A program made the position numbers and the translations under genes. A stretch of 64,000 bases of DNA, from the NCBI RefSeq assembly GCF_900128415.1, contig NZ_LT635772.1, positions 1,116,001 to 1,180,000 of the forward strand, given 5' to 3'. The stretch's first letter is position 1; every line of letters begins with the position of its first letter. Positions 45,903 through 54,301 of this stretch are shown piece after piece. Under the pieces are notes generated by a model that searched no databases, was not told where the DNA came from, and worked only from the letters and a program-made list of their open reading frames with translations. This DNA comes from Anaerococcus mediterraneensis (GTDB lineage: Bacteria; Bacillota; Clostridia; Tissierellales; Peptoniphilaceae).

Positions 45903-46613
45903 ATGGCTAAAAGAGGAAAAAAATATTTAGAATCAAAAGCTTCTTATGATTCGACACAAGAATATGAACTAAATGAAGCATTAGAAATTGTTGAAAAAAC
46001 TGCAAAGGCAAAATTTGATGAAACTGTAGAACTACACTTCAACCTTGGAGTTGATAGTAGACATGCTGACCAACAAGTTAGAGGAACAGTTATTTTGCCA
46101 CATGGTACTGGTAAGGTACAAAGAGTATTAGCTTTCGTTAAAGACGATAGAATTGACGAAGCTCTAGCAGCAGGAGCTGACTATGCTGGTAATACAGAAT
46201 ACGAAGAAAAAATCCAAAAAGACGGTTGGTTAGATTTTGATGTAGTTATTGCTACACCAGATATGATGGCAACAGTTGGTAAACTAGGTAGGGTACTTGG
46301 ACCACAAGGCCTAATGCCAAACCCAAAAACTGGTACAGTTACACCAGATATTAAAAAAGCTATCGAAGATATTAAAGCTGGTAAGGTTGAATATAGGACA
46401 GATAAAGCAAACCTAATCCACGTACCAACAGGTAAGGTTTCATTCGGAAAAGAAAAATTAGCTGACAATATCAAAACTCTTATTTCAGCTGTTGTTAAAG
46501 CAAAACCAGCTGCAGCTAAGGGTAAATATATAAAATCTATCACTGTTTCATCAACAATGGGACCAGGAGTAAAACTACAAGCATCTAGAGCGTCTGAATT
46601 AGTCGAAAAATAA
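45903..46613 (+). CDS. rplA: 50S ribosomal protein L1
   Basis: 236 residues, starting [16 protein letters not shown] and ending [17 protein letters not shown]. The family block [19 protein letters not shown] lies in the middle. L1 forms the ribosomal stalk at the E site and represses its own operon. AGGAGGTATTAA precedes the ATG. Confidence 0.97.
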   Translation: MAKRGKKYLESKASYDSTQEYELNEALEIVEKTAKAKFDETVELHFNLGVDSRHADQQVRGTVILPHGTGKVQRVLAFVKDDRIDEALAAGADYAGNTEYEEKIQKDGWLDFDVVIATPDMMATVGKLGRVLGPQGLMPNPKTGTVTPDIKKAIEDIKAGKVEYRTDKANLIHVPTGKVSFGKEKLADNIKTLISAVVKAKPAAAKGKYIKSITVSSTMGPGVKLQASRASELVEK

Positions 46614-46649
46614 TTTGCATTATTTTAAATAAGTGATATAATATAACAG

Positions 46650-46776
46650 TCAAATAAACAGGCTACCAAAGACTACGCAGACTTTATGTTTAATAATTGC
46701 GTATAGGTGGGAGAAGAAACTACATCCCCACCGATGTAGGCATTATTAATATGCCTATATAAGTGGGGTTTTTATA
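46650..46776 (+). ncRNA. ribosomal protein L10 leader with attenuator
   Basis: CAGGCTACCAAAGACTACGC is the recognisable kink-turn-like L10-binding part of rplJ leaders. A long hairpin follows: CCCCAC (about 46726-46731) pairs with GTGGGG (46763-46768), with inner AGGCAT/ATGCCT, then five T. L10 or L10-L12 binding would favour termination before rplJ. Confidence 0.82.
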
Positions 46777-46806
46777 TACCTACCATTAGCCTTAGGAGGT
46801 GAAAAA

Positions 46807-47355
46807 GTGAGCGAAAAAGCTATAGCAGCAAAACAGCTGATAGTTGACGAGATCAAAGAAAAAATCGAAGGTGCACAATCTGTTACACTTGTAGGTTTTG
46901 ACCGTATGGATGTTAAGGAAGTTACAGAACTTCGTAACAAATTCAGAGAAAAAGATACTGAATATAAGGTTTACAAAAATACTATGATGAGATTTGCATT
47001 CCAAGAATTAGGATATGATGAATTAATCGAAGACCTAAAGGGAACAAATGCATTAATCTTTTCACACAGTGATTTAGTTGATGGACCAAAGATCGCAGTT
47101 GACTACAGAAACGAAAAAGACGAAAACGAAGATAAGCTAACACTTAAATCAGGTATAGTTGAAGGAAAATACCAAAATGGCGAACAAATGATGGCAATAG
47201 CTACATTACCAGCTACAGAAGTACTTCACTCAATGCTTGCTAATGTATTACAAGCACCAATTAGAACTCTTGCAGGAGATCTTAACAACACTATATCTAA
47301 ACTTGCAATCGCACTTAACGAAGTTGCAAGCAAAAAAGAAAACGAAGCAGCATAA
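46807..47355 (+). CDS. rplJ: 50S ribosomal protein L10
   Basis: 182 residues, GTG start after GGAGGTGAAAAA. EKAIAAKQLIVDEIKEKIEGAQSVTLVGFDRMDV opens the protein, and YKVYKNTMMRFAF is conserved. Binds 23S rRNA and carries L7/L12 dimers through its C-terminal helix. rplL follows 39 nt later. Confidence 0.96.
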   Translation: MSEKAIAAKQLIVDEIKEKIEGAQSVTLVGFDRMDVKEVTELRNKFREKDTEYKVYKNTMMRFAFQELGYDELIEDLKGTNALIFSHSDLVDGPKIAVDYRNEKDENEDKLTLKSGIVEGKYQNGEQMMAIATLPATEVLHSMLANVLQAPIRTLAGDLNNTISKLAIALNEVASKKENEAA

Positions 47356-47394
47356 TAACATATCAAAAATACAAATTATAAGGAGAATATAAAA

Positions 47395-47778
47395 ATGGCT
47401 AACGAAAAAGTAACAAACCTATTAGAAGAAATCAAAAATCTTACAGTTCTAGAACTTTCTGAACTTGTAAAAGCAATCGAAGAAGAATTTGACGTATCTG
47501 CACAAGCAGCAGTAGCAGTAGCAGCTCCAGCAGCAGGCGGAGATGCAGCAGGCGCAGCAGCAGAAAAAACAGAATTCGACGTAGTTCTTAAATCAGCTGG
47601 ACAATCTAAAATCAACGTAATCAAAGTTGTTAAAGACGCAGCTGGTCTTGGACTAAAAGAAGCTAAAGCACTTGTAGATGGTGCTCCAGCAAACGTACTT
47701 GAAGGCGTTGCTAAAGATAAAGCTGAAGAAGTTAAAGCAGCTCTAGAAGAAGCTGGTGCTGAAGTAGAATTAGCATAA
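47395..47778 (+). CDS. rplL: 50S ribosomal protein L7/L12
   Basis: 127 residues. An N-terminal dimerisation domain ([12 protein letters not shown], here [26 protein letters not shown]), an Ala/Gly hinge, then [38 protein letters not shown]. The stalk protein recruits translation GTPases. Strong codon bias toward high expression, followed by a terminator. Confidence 0.98.
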   Translation: MANEKVTNLLEEIKNLTVLELSELVKAIEEEFDVSAQAAVAVAAPAAGGDAAGAAAEKTEFDVVLKSAGQSKINVIKVVKDAAGLGLKEAKALVDGAPANVLEGVAKDKAEEVKAALEEAGAEVELA

Positions 47779-47791
47779 TAATTAATAATAT

Positions 47792-47827
47792 AAAGCTTCC
47801 TGATTTTCAAAGTCAGGGGCTTTTTTT
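47792..47827 (+). terminator. terminator after rplL
   Basis: AAAGC and TCCTGA pair with TCAGG and GCTTT across a short loop, with small internal mismatches, then seven T. Confidence 0.82.
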
Positions 47828-47911
47828 ATTTTAAAAACATAAAGAGGTATAATGTATCTTAAGTTTTTGAATTTAAATATAAGAAGAATATAAAAAGATA
47901 GGGGTAGACCT

Positions 47912-48505
47912 ATGCCAAGGCAATATACCAAAAATCTTATAAAAAATGAATTTATAAAGCTTTTGGATGAGATGAGCTTTAATGACATAACAATATCTTT
48001 ATTGGCGGATAGATGTGATATCAATAGAAATACTTTCTATTACCACTATGAAGATATTTATAGTCTTGTAAGAGAGATACTAAACGATGAGATAGAAAAG
48101 GTAGACAATAAGTTTGATACCAGCTTTTCTATGGAAAAAAGTATCTTGCATGCAGCATCATTTTTGCTTGATAATAAAAAAGCAGCCCAGAATTTATTTG
48201 AATCTATAGATAAAAATGAAACTGATTCTTATTTATATAAGATTTGCCAGTCAGTTATAAGTAAATATGTAGAAAATGAATGTAGGTCTAAAAATATAAA
48301 AGCTAGAGATGAAGACAAGACTTTGATTATTGATTTTTATAGGGCTGCCTTTGTAGGTTTGTTGGATAAATGGATCCAAGATGGAATGATAGAAAGTCCT
48401 GACAAGTTAATCTACCGTATTGGTAATTTATTTGAAGGAAATATAGAAAGATCACTTAAAATGAGTGAAAAATTGAAAAAATTAGATCCCTTTGATCACA
48501 AGTAA
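47912..48505 (+). CDS. TetR-like transcriptional regulator
   Basis: 197 residues. The helix-turn-helix (about 14-50: FNDITISLLADRCDINRNTFYYHYEDIYSLV) is the TetR type in which a tyrosine-rich FYYHYED replaces the usual FYxHFxxKE, typical of DhaS/YvdT-like branches. The C-terminal domain is helical with no recognisable ligand site. GGGGTAGACCT precedes the ATG. It stands alone, so its target is unclear. Confidence 0.85.
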   Translation: MPRQYTKNLIKNEFIKLLDEMSFNDITISLLADRCDINRNTFYYHYEDIYSLVREILNDEIEKVDNKFDTSFSMEKSILHAASFLLDNKKAAQNLFESIDKNETDSYLYKICQSVISKYVENECRSKNIKARDEDKTLIIDFYRAAFVGLLDKWIQDGMIESPDKLIYRIGNLFEGNIERSLKMSEKLKKLDPFDHK

Positions 48506-48579
48506 TGATTAGACCTAGGTTATTATGAGATATAATAGAAAAAATTGATAAAATAATATAATATAAGCTATATTGATTC

Positions 48580-48626
48580 TTCGTAGTCAACGAAATGTTG
48601 ACATTTAGGTCTTAGGGACGTATATT
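48580..48626 (+). promoter_or_regulatory. promoter with overlapping inverted repeats before the Fur-family gene
   Basis: TTGACA (48598-48603), 17-nt spacer, TATATT (48621-48626). The inverted repeat GTCAAC-N5-GTTGAC (48586-48602) covers the -35, and a second one, TTCGT-N5-ACGAA (48580-48594), overlaps it. A repressor bound here would block the promoter. Confidence 0.65.
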
Positions 48627-48664
48627 ATAGGTTAGTAAAGAATAAGTTAGGGGATGGATTAGTG

Positions 48665-49108
48665 ATGACGGCATTACATAAAAAATTAAATGGTGATATT
48701 GTAGAAAATAATACCGACCAATTAAAAACCATTTTAAAAAACAAAGACATAAGAATATCTCATCAAAGATTATTAGTATTAGATTATTTGATAAAAAATC
48801 CTATCCATCCATCTGCTGAGATAATTTTTAAAGATCTCAAAGATATTGATCCACTGATAAGTCAGGCAACTGTCTACAATACCTTGAATTTATTTGTGGA
48901 AAAAAACTTGGTTAAAGAATTAGATTTCAACATGACATCTAAGAGATATGAATTTATTAAAGAAAGCCACGGACATTTTGTATGTACGTCTTGTGGTCAA
49001 ATTATAGACTTATGCTTGGAGGATTTGAACTATTCTATAGACCTATTAGATTACTCAATAGACAGTGTAGATATAACCTATAGAGGCTTGTGCCCTGAGT
49101 GTAGATAA
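48665..49108 (+). CDS. Fur/PerR-family metal-dependent regulator
   Basis: 147 residues. The winged helix contains RISHQRLLVLDYLIKNPIHPSAEIIF and SQATVYNTLNLFVEKNLV. The dimer domain has HGHFVCTSCG and a final CPEC, giving the structural zinc site. The sequence looks closer to PerR or Fur than to Zur, but the regulatory metal cannot be fixed. Two adjacent starts exist (GTG 48662, ATG 48665), with only a weak AGGGGA site. A terminator follows. Confidence 0.9.
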   Translation: MTALHKKLNGDIVENNTDQLKTILKNKDIRISHQRLLVLDYLIKNPIHPSAEIIFKDLKDIDPLISQATVYNTLNLFVEKNLVKELDFNMTSKRYEFIKESHGHFVCTSCGQIIDLCLEDLNYSIDLLDYSIDSVDITYRGLCPECR

Positions 49109-49114
49109 GATTTT

Positions 49115-49141
49115 AAACAGCTTTTTAAAAGCTGTTTTTTT
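49115..49141 (+). terminator. terminator after the Fur-family gene
   Basis: AAACAGCTTTT pairs with AAAAGCTGTTT and runs into a T-tract. Confidence 0.88.
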
Positions 49142-49188
49142 GTATTTAGATAAACATTAGGGGTATAAGTTATAAAAGGGGGTCTAGG

Positions 49189-50310
49189 ATGGATAGAAAT
49201 AAAGTGAAAAATGTTAGCATAAAATCAATAATGCTTGATTATGAGAATATTGATGGATTTGATGGTGAGGTTGAACAAGTTTTATCAATAGATTCAGATG
49301 GTGGTATTTCTTTAACTTCTAAAAAAATAGATTTCGAAAATAATCTTGTTTATGATTATAAATATGATGACAGGATAATCTCTACAAGCAAAGTAGATGA
49401 AATTTATGAATATTTAGACTATATTTTTGATGAGTCCTTTGAGAAGAAATTTCAGGATGGCAAATCGTATTTTGAGCTAAGACTGACTGTTGAAGATAAG
49501 ATTATAAGTATAAATTCAAAATTTTTAAAAGACGATATATTGTCAAAATTTATAAGAAAAATCTTAGATGATTATAATCTTTTATTATTTGATGGTGAGA
49601 AAAACTATTATCATATCGAAAGTATTTATTTCAAATATGATAGGGTTTTGAGTAAAAATAACACTGATGATAAAGAAGACAAATATATAGGTATGTCGGA
49701 AGAGTTAATTATAAACCGCAAAGATAAGTCAATCACTATCGTGAGGGTTCTACCAAATAAGCATAAGGTAAAACAGAGATTTGAATTAGAAGATGAGGTA
49801 ATAAGTTTTTTGGAATATGTAGAAAATTTCAAGATTCTAAATTATTATGATTCGTCAGAAAGAGGCTCCGATTCAAGGATTGTTTATGATGAAAATGATA
49901 AAAGATCGTATATGTACCTAATTAAATATGATAAAAAGGATATAGCTATAAGAAAGAGTTTTTATAACAAAATAAGTCTGCCTTTTTTCTATAATTTATT
50001 TGCAGAAGGACTAACATCTATATTAGAGTTTTACGGTACTAGTGATTTGTTAAATTCAAAAATTTATCAGAAAGTACTTCCTAGAGAAAATGAATTTATA
50101 TATTGTAGTGTTATTTTTTCTGATGACGGTAAATCCTATTATTATAGGACTAATGATTTGAGTATTGACATAGGTGATTTGGTAATAGTTGGAGTTGGTG
50201 ATGATGATAACGAAAATATAGCGAAGGTGGTAAAAATAGAGTGTTTTACAGAGGATAGTTTACCATTGCCATTAGATAAAACTAAGATCATACTAGGAAA
50301 GTTTAATTAA
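49189..50310 (+). CDS. uncharacterised 373-residue protein
   Basis: Soluble, rich in D, K, Y and I, no signal peptide or membrane helix. Most of the length alternates beta-like strands (FELRLTVEDKIISI, then SITIVRVLPNKHKVKQRF) with no motif I know. The last 70 residues form a distinct module: YCSVIFSDDGKSYYYRTND, then DIGDLVIVGVGDDDNENIAKVVKIECF, then LPLPLDKTKIIL. I have seen this module at the ends of unrelated Firmicutes proteins, but no function is known to me. AAGGGGG precedes ATG. It starts a run of co-directional genes to 52572. Confidence 0.75.
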   Translation: MDRNKVKNVSIKSIMLDYENIDGFDGEVEQVLSIDSDGGISLTSKKIDFENNLVYDYKYDDRIISTSKVDEIYEYLDYIFDESFEKKFQDGKSYFELRLTVEDKIISINSKFLKDDILSKFIRKILDDYNLLLFDGEKNYYHIESIYFKYDRVLSKNNTDDKEDKYIGMSEELIINRKDKSITIVRVLPNKHKVKQRFELEDEVISFLEYVENFKILNYYDSSERGSDSRIVYDENDKRSYMYLIKYDKKDIAIRKSFYNKISLPFFYNLFAEGLTSILEFYGTSDLLNSKIYQKVLPRENEFIYCSVIFSDDGKSYYYRTNDLSIDIGDLVIVGVGDDDNENIAKVVKIECFTEDSLPLPLDKTKIILGKFN

Positions 50311-50329
50311 TATATAAAAAGGAGTTTTT

Positions 50330-50806
50330 ATGAAAGAAAAAATTGCTATTCAGGAAACATATGGTGAGAGATTTCAACATTGTTGGGGTTGTGGAGAAAA
50401 AAACGATCAGGGTCTTCATCTAAAATCATACCCAAGTGAAGATGGCAAGACTGTAGTTGCAACTATTAGGCCAGATAAAATGTACACCGGTGGCGTTCCA
50501 AACAATCTATTTGGAGGTATGATAGCCATGATTTTCGACTGCCATGGGACAGCAAGTGCTGCTTATTTTAAACACAAAGCAAAAGGCTTAGAACTTACAA
50601 AAGATACAGTTATTGGCAGATTTATCACGGCTAGGCTAGAAGTTGATTATATAAAACCAACCCCTATGAATGAAGATCTGATCCTAAGATCAAATTTAGA
50701 AGAACTAGGTGAAAGAAAAGGAATTATAAATATGACCTTAGAAGCTGCTGGAGAAATAAGAGCAAAGGCTAGGATAATAGCTGTAGCTGTGAAAGATAAT
50801 ATGTGA
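50330..50806 (+). CDS. hotdog-fold thioesterase (PaaI-like)
   Basis: 158 residues. The CWGCGEKNDQGLHLKSY opening and the NLFGGMIAMIFDCHGTASAA helix are typical of PaaI/YiiD-type hotdog thioesterases; RLEVDYIKPTPMNEDLILR is the main beta sheet. It probably hydrolyses an acyl-CoA, substrate unknown. The CxGC pair at the N-terminus is a frequent family extra. AAAAGGAG precedes the ATG. The next gene starts 7 nt later. Confidence 0.85.
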   Translation: MKEKIAIQETYGERFQHCWGCGEKNDQGLHLKSYPSEDGKTVVATIRPDKMYTGGVPNNLFGGMIAMIFDCHGTASAAYFKHKAKGLELTKDTVIGRFITARLEVDYIKPTPMNEDLILRSNLEELGERKGIINMTLEAAGEIRAKARIIAVAVKDNM

Positions 50807-50813
50807 TAAAAAT

Positions 50814-52073
50814 ATGAAAGCAGAAAATATAAACTACGATATTTTGTATAATTTAGCCTTTAAATACAAAGACACAAAATTGTGGAGAAAATTATCTGCA
50901 TATATGCCACTAGGACTCCGACTAGATGATGGGAATATAGCCTATATAAATATTATTGGGGATATGGGAGAATATAACGCAGTAAATATTTGTTTAAATG
51001 ATGAGGGATACTATTTTCTAGAAAAGCTTCTTAAAAATAATATCCTAGCGAACGATTTTGTAAAATTTTCTAATATTTTAGAGGGAAGCTTTATTCAGAT
51101 GGTTTTAGGAAAGAAATCTTACCTTAATAAAGAAGAACTAGAGAGAGTTTCTAATTACAAAATAAAAAATAATTTGAAGCTTAAAGGACCATTTACTCAT
51201 CCTTTCTTTAGAAAATCTAGAGAGTTTGCCCAATCTGTTGAGTTAAAAGATGAAAAAGACTTTCATATACTAAGCCAAGTTATAAATGCACTATTAAGTC
51301 TGGACTTAATCCTAAAAGATAAAAATAAAAAGGATCTTGGCATTGGATATTATTATGAAATTGAAAATATACCCCTAATGACTTATGAAAATGGATCTTA
51401 TGTATTAAAAGATTCTATACCAAAACCTAAAAATATTGACATATCTTACCCTAAAGCTCAGATATTAAATATTGACTATGTCAAAAAATTAAAACAGATA
51501 CCGAAAAATATCACTTTTAATACAAAACTCATCCCAATTTATAGTATGGATATATGCGAAGGAAAATTTTTCCAACCCTTGATAATAGCACCCTTTGTAG
51601 ATGGGATGGATTTAATGCTAACCCTAGACATAACAGAAGGTCCTGGTGATTATCCTGATAAAATAGTTAATGATTTTTTACAAATCCTAATCGAGGAAGA
51701 TACAAATCCTGCTGTAATAAATGCTTTTGACAAGAGGACATATGATTTGTTTAAAAATATATGCCCTATTCTTGATATAGGATTAAGATTGATAGATGAA
51801 GATACACAGGTAAAAAATTTTGAATCAGGATTAAATAACAATGAGTTGAGTACTTATTTTGATAATGACCGTATCTCAACTTATGCCTATGAAACTGTGA
51901 TGGAATCAATAGAAAAAATACAATTTCCAGAAGCAATTGAAAGCTCTTATGAAGAAATCCTCGAAGAATTAGAATTTCTTTTGTACTACAGTAGTTTTCC
52001 TTATGTGGATTTTGAAAAACCTTTGATTTTGTCTATAAAAGAAGCAATTAAAGACATGAAAAATCATATTTAA
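50814..52073 (+). CDS. uncharacterised protein, possibly DUF7309/DUF6930-like
   Basis: 419 residues, soluble. The first 220 residues include LWRKLSAYMPLGLRLDDGNIAYINIIGDMGEYNAVNICLNDEGY, which resembles the domain I know as DUF7309. Residues about 240-340 (QPLIIAPFVDGMDLMLTLDITEG, then NDFLQILIEEDTNPAVINAFDKRTYDLF) resemble DUF6930. Both are guesses from memory of pattern, not a search. No catalytic motif is evident. It lies 7 nt after the thioesterase and 28 nt before a GNAT gene, so an operon is likely. Confidence 0.7.
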   Translation: MKAENINYDILYNLAFKYKDTKLWRKLSAYMPLGLRLDDGNIAYINIIGDMGEYNAVNICLNDEGYYFLEKLLKNNILANDFVKFSNILEGSFIQMVLGKKSYLNKEELERVSNYKIKNNLKLKGPFTHPFFRKSREFAQSVELKDEKDFHILSQVINALLSLDLILKDKNKKDLGIGYYYEIENIPLMTYENGSYVLKDSIPKPKNIDISYPKAQILNIDYVKKLKQIPKNITFNTKLIPIYSMDICEGKFFQPLIIAPFVDGMDLMLTLDITEGPGDYPDKIVNDFLQILIEEDTNPAVINAFDKRTYDLFKNICPILDIGLRLIDEDTQVKNFESGLNNNELSTYFDNDRISTYAYETVMESIEKIQFPEAIESSYEEILEELEFLLYYSSFPYVDFEKPLILSIKEAIKDMKNHI

Positions 52074-52101
52074 AAATATTTTCATAGAAAAAAAGGATAA
52101 A

Positions 52102-52572
52102 ATGAAAAATAGGAAATTAGAAATTAGGAAAGAAAAAAATAAGACTTATAAGCATGATTTCGTAGAAAAAGTGCTGAGAGATTTGCCCGATTGGTTTGGA
52201 ATAGAAGATTCAATAATCCAGTATGCAGATGATAGCAAAGACTACGATACCTTTATAATAAGTATGGATGGTGAAGATCTTGGGTTTCTGACTATAAAAG
52301 AAACATCGAATCATGCAATCGACTTATATTGCCTTGGTATTTTAAGTAAATATAGGAATACGGGCCTGGGTACTACCCTTGTAGGAGAAGTTTTAGACCT
52401 ATATAAAAATGATTTTAGCCTAGCCCATGTTAAAACCCTAGATGATGGTATAGATCAGTTTTATGATCAAACTATCAGATTTTATGAATCTTTAGGATTT
52501 ATGAAACTTGAAACAATTAAAGAAATATGGGGTGAGGACAATCCCTGTCAAATAATGGTAAGAAGCCTTTAG
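52102..52572 (+). CDS. GNAT-family N-acetyltransferase
   Basis: 156 residues. The acetyl-CoA loop is in IDLYCLGILSKYRNTGLGTTLVGEVL (about 73-98), and the final IRFYESLGFMKLETI is the usual GNAT ending. AAAAAGGATAAA precedes the ATG. Acceptor unknown. The terminator hairpin overlaps its last codons. Confidence 0.85.
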   Translation: MKNRKLEIRKEKNKTYKHDFVEKVLRDLPDWFGIEDSIIQYADDSKDYDTFIISMDGEDLGFLTIKETSNHAIDLYCLGILSKYRNTGLGTTLVGEVLDLYKNDFSLAHVKTLDDGIDQFYDQTIRFYESLGFMKLETIKEIWGEDNPCQIMVRSL

Positions 52573-52597
52573 ATTTATACAGTCTATAGGCTTTTTT
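52563..52597 (+). terminator. terminator overlapping the GNAT stop codon
   Basis: AAGCCT-T-TAGA pairs with TCTA-T-AGGCTT (one T-T mismatch), then a T-tract. Confidence 0.75.
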
Positions 52598-52631
52598 ATT
52601 TTTCAATTTGTTTTTTTAAAAAATAATGGTA

Positions 52632-52670
52632 CTATAAATGTAACATTATTAGTGCTATAAATGTAACATT
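52632..52670. promoter_or_regulatory. two direct repeats upstream of the Xre gene
   Basis: CTATAAATGTAACATT occurs at 52632-52647 and 52655-52670, exactly 23 bp apart, about two helical turns. They sit in the promoter region of the small Xre regulator gene, where self-binding would be expected. Confidence 0.65.
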
Positions 52671-52703
52671 GCTATTTATATTCTTTATATAAGGAGTGGT
52701 TTG

Positions 52704-52907
52704 TTGGAAGTAGTAATTGAAAATAGGATCAAGGAGTTTAGGACAGAAATGGGTCTGTCGCAAAATGCCTTAGCCAGGATGGTAGGGCTTAGACGCAGGT
52801 CTATTATGGCTTATGAAAATAATACCATAAGTCCAACGTTGGAGACAGCCTATAAAATTTGTAAGGTTTTTGATAAGGATATAAAAGAAGTTTTTATTTT
52901 TAAATAG
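52704..52907 (+). CDS. small Xre-family DNA-binding protein
   Basis: 67 residues, essentially one helix-turn-helix (IKEFRTEMGLSQNALARMVGLRRRSIMAYENNTISPTLETAYKICKVFDKDIKEVFIF), like the regulators that accompany small membrane protein genes. Start is TTG 52704, 7 nt after AAGGAG; TTG 52701 is too close. Followed 8 nt later by an unknown gene. Likely autoregulated through the direct repeats upstream. Confidence 0.85.
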   Translation: MEVVIENRIKEFRTEMGLSQNALARMVGLRRRSIMAYENNTISPTLETAYKICKVFDKDIKEVFIFK

Positions 52908-52915
52908 GAGAAAAT

Positions 52916-53335
52916 ATGAGTTTATTATTTAATAGGGCAGAGGATATGGATAAGAAAGTAAGAGATTTTTTCGGAGATGGGGGATCATATTTAATAGTTT
53001 TTAAGCACAATAGTCCCGGAAAAAACCTGGGCAAAATGATCCTCAGTTCTCTTTACTATGTTATGGATAATTCTAGGACCTTTATTTTGTATTTCAATGA
53101 AAAAGGAATATATGAATCTGAGATTTCAAATTCTGATAAAAAAGATTTCTTATTTATGGCTTGGAATGAGATAGAAAGTTTTGACTTAATAGAGAAATCG
53201 AAGAGAATTTTAAAAATAAACCATCTAGGCAAGGTCTATGAATATGAAGTTGACCTAAATGGTAAATTATTTAAGAACAACGCAGAAAATTTGGTAAAAC
53301 TAAAAGATAATAATTGGTATAAGATTAAAAATTAA
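52916..53335 (+). CDS. uncharacterised 139-residue protein
   Basis: Soluble. The central strands (SRTFILYFNEKGIYESEIS, FLFMAWNEIESFDLIEKSKRILKINHLGKVYEYEVD) have the rhythm of a bacterial PH-like fold, which is a weak guess. AGGAGAAAAT precedes the ATG, and it follows the small Xre gene in the same unit. A dead hydrolase gene overlaps its stop codon. Confidence 0.65.
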   Translation: MSLLFNRAEDMDKKVRDFFGDGGSYLIVFKHNSPGKNLGKMILSSLYYVMDNSRTFILYFNEKGIYESEISNSDKKDFLFMAWNEIESFDLIEKSKRILKINHLGKVYEYEVDLNGKLFKNNAENLVKLKDNNWYKIKN

Positions 53336-53808
53336 TGCCAATTTTAAATAAAAGGATCTATAAAAGAGAGGACATATTAAATGATCCTGTTTCTGTAAAG
53401 CCAGTCTTGGATGCCTTTAAAAATCTAAATAGACAGTTTATAAAATATGTGTGGGATATGTCAATATTTAACCTAAATAAACCAGCAGATGATGAATATA
53501 ATATATATTTAGATGGGATTATGAAACAGAGAAACCCCGTTGATGCCCTCACTGCCCTTGCTAATTTTAACATTACAAATTAATATAATGGAGTGGAAAA
53601 AGAATCAGGCCATATTGATAAGATAAGATGTCCAGTTTATATTATCTATGGGTAAAAAGACCTGGTTGTAAATGTAGATTTGGCCAAAAAAACTAAAGAA
53701 GCCTTTGGTGATAGGGCAAAACTTTTTATAATAAAAGATGCAGGCCATGCGGCAATGTTTGATAGAGAAGAAGAATATTTTTCTATATTGTCAGACATTT
53801 TAGAATAA
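53335..53808 (+). pseudogene. remnant of an alpha/beta hydrolase gene
   Basis: A single frame is interrupted by two TAA stops, at 53581-53583 and again in the strand preceding KDLVV. Across them the reading NITN, YNGVEKESGHIDKIRCPVYIIYG, KDLVVNVDLAKKTKEAF, FIIKDAGHAAMFDREEEYF is the cap-to-end part of an alpha/beta hydrolase: the acid loop should be YGEKD (GAA to TAA change) and the catalytic His is in AGHAA. The N-terminal half with the nucleophile is missing. Clearly non-functional. Confidence 0.82.
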
Positions 53809-53847
53809 AATTTTGATTTAGATATCAAAATTATCGAAGGAGAGAAA

Positions 53848-54270
53848 ATGTTTAAATATTTTAGGGCATTTTTTACAATGCTAAGGGCCCACAAGGGACA
53901 AAAAGACAAGGCTGGCAAGCCTTATTTTCTACATCCATTGCGAGTATCTAGGGGATGTGAAAGCAAAAGTGGCAAAATTGTAGGACTCCTACACGATGTT
54001 GTTGAGGATAATGATGGTTATAAGATAAATGATTTCACTTTTTTAAATGATCAAGAGTTATCTGCCTTAGAACTTTTAACCCATGATAAGGATGTAGATT
54101 ATTTTACCTATATAGAAAAAATCAAGACAAATCCATTAGCGAAAGAAGTCAAACTATCGGATTTAAAAGATAATTCTAATCTTAATAGGCTAGCTAAGAT
54201 TGAGAAAAAAGACATAGAAAGAGTAGAAAAATATAAAAAGGCCCAACAGATACTTGGATCAAGCAATTAA
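53848..54270 (+). CDS. HD-domain protein related to RelA/SpoT hydrolase domains
   Basis: 140 residues. RAHKGQKDKAGKPYFLHPLRVSRGC and VGLLHDVVEDNDGY show the metal-binding His and HD residues, and VKLSDLKDNSNLNRL carries the third conserved Asp. There is no synthetase domain. Small HD proteins of this type may hydrolyse (p)ppGpp or another nucleotide, but the activity is unproven here. AAGGAGAGAAA precedes the ATG. Confidence 0.8.
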   Translation: MFKYFRAFFTMLRAHKGQKDKAGKPYFLHPLRVSRGCESKSGKIVGLLHDVVEDNDGYKINDFTFLNDQELSALELLTHDKDVDYFTYIEKIKTNPLAKEVKLSDLKDNSNLNRLAKIEKKDIERVEKYKKAQQILGSSN

Positions 54271-54301
54271 TGAGAAAATTGTCCTTTAAAATGGAGAAAA
54301 G

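Noticed and set aside
53848..54270. Full RelA/SpoT alarmone enzyme
   Set aside because: Only the HD part is present; the synthetase domain is absent and the protein is complete at 140 residues.
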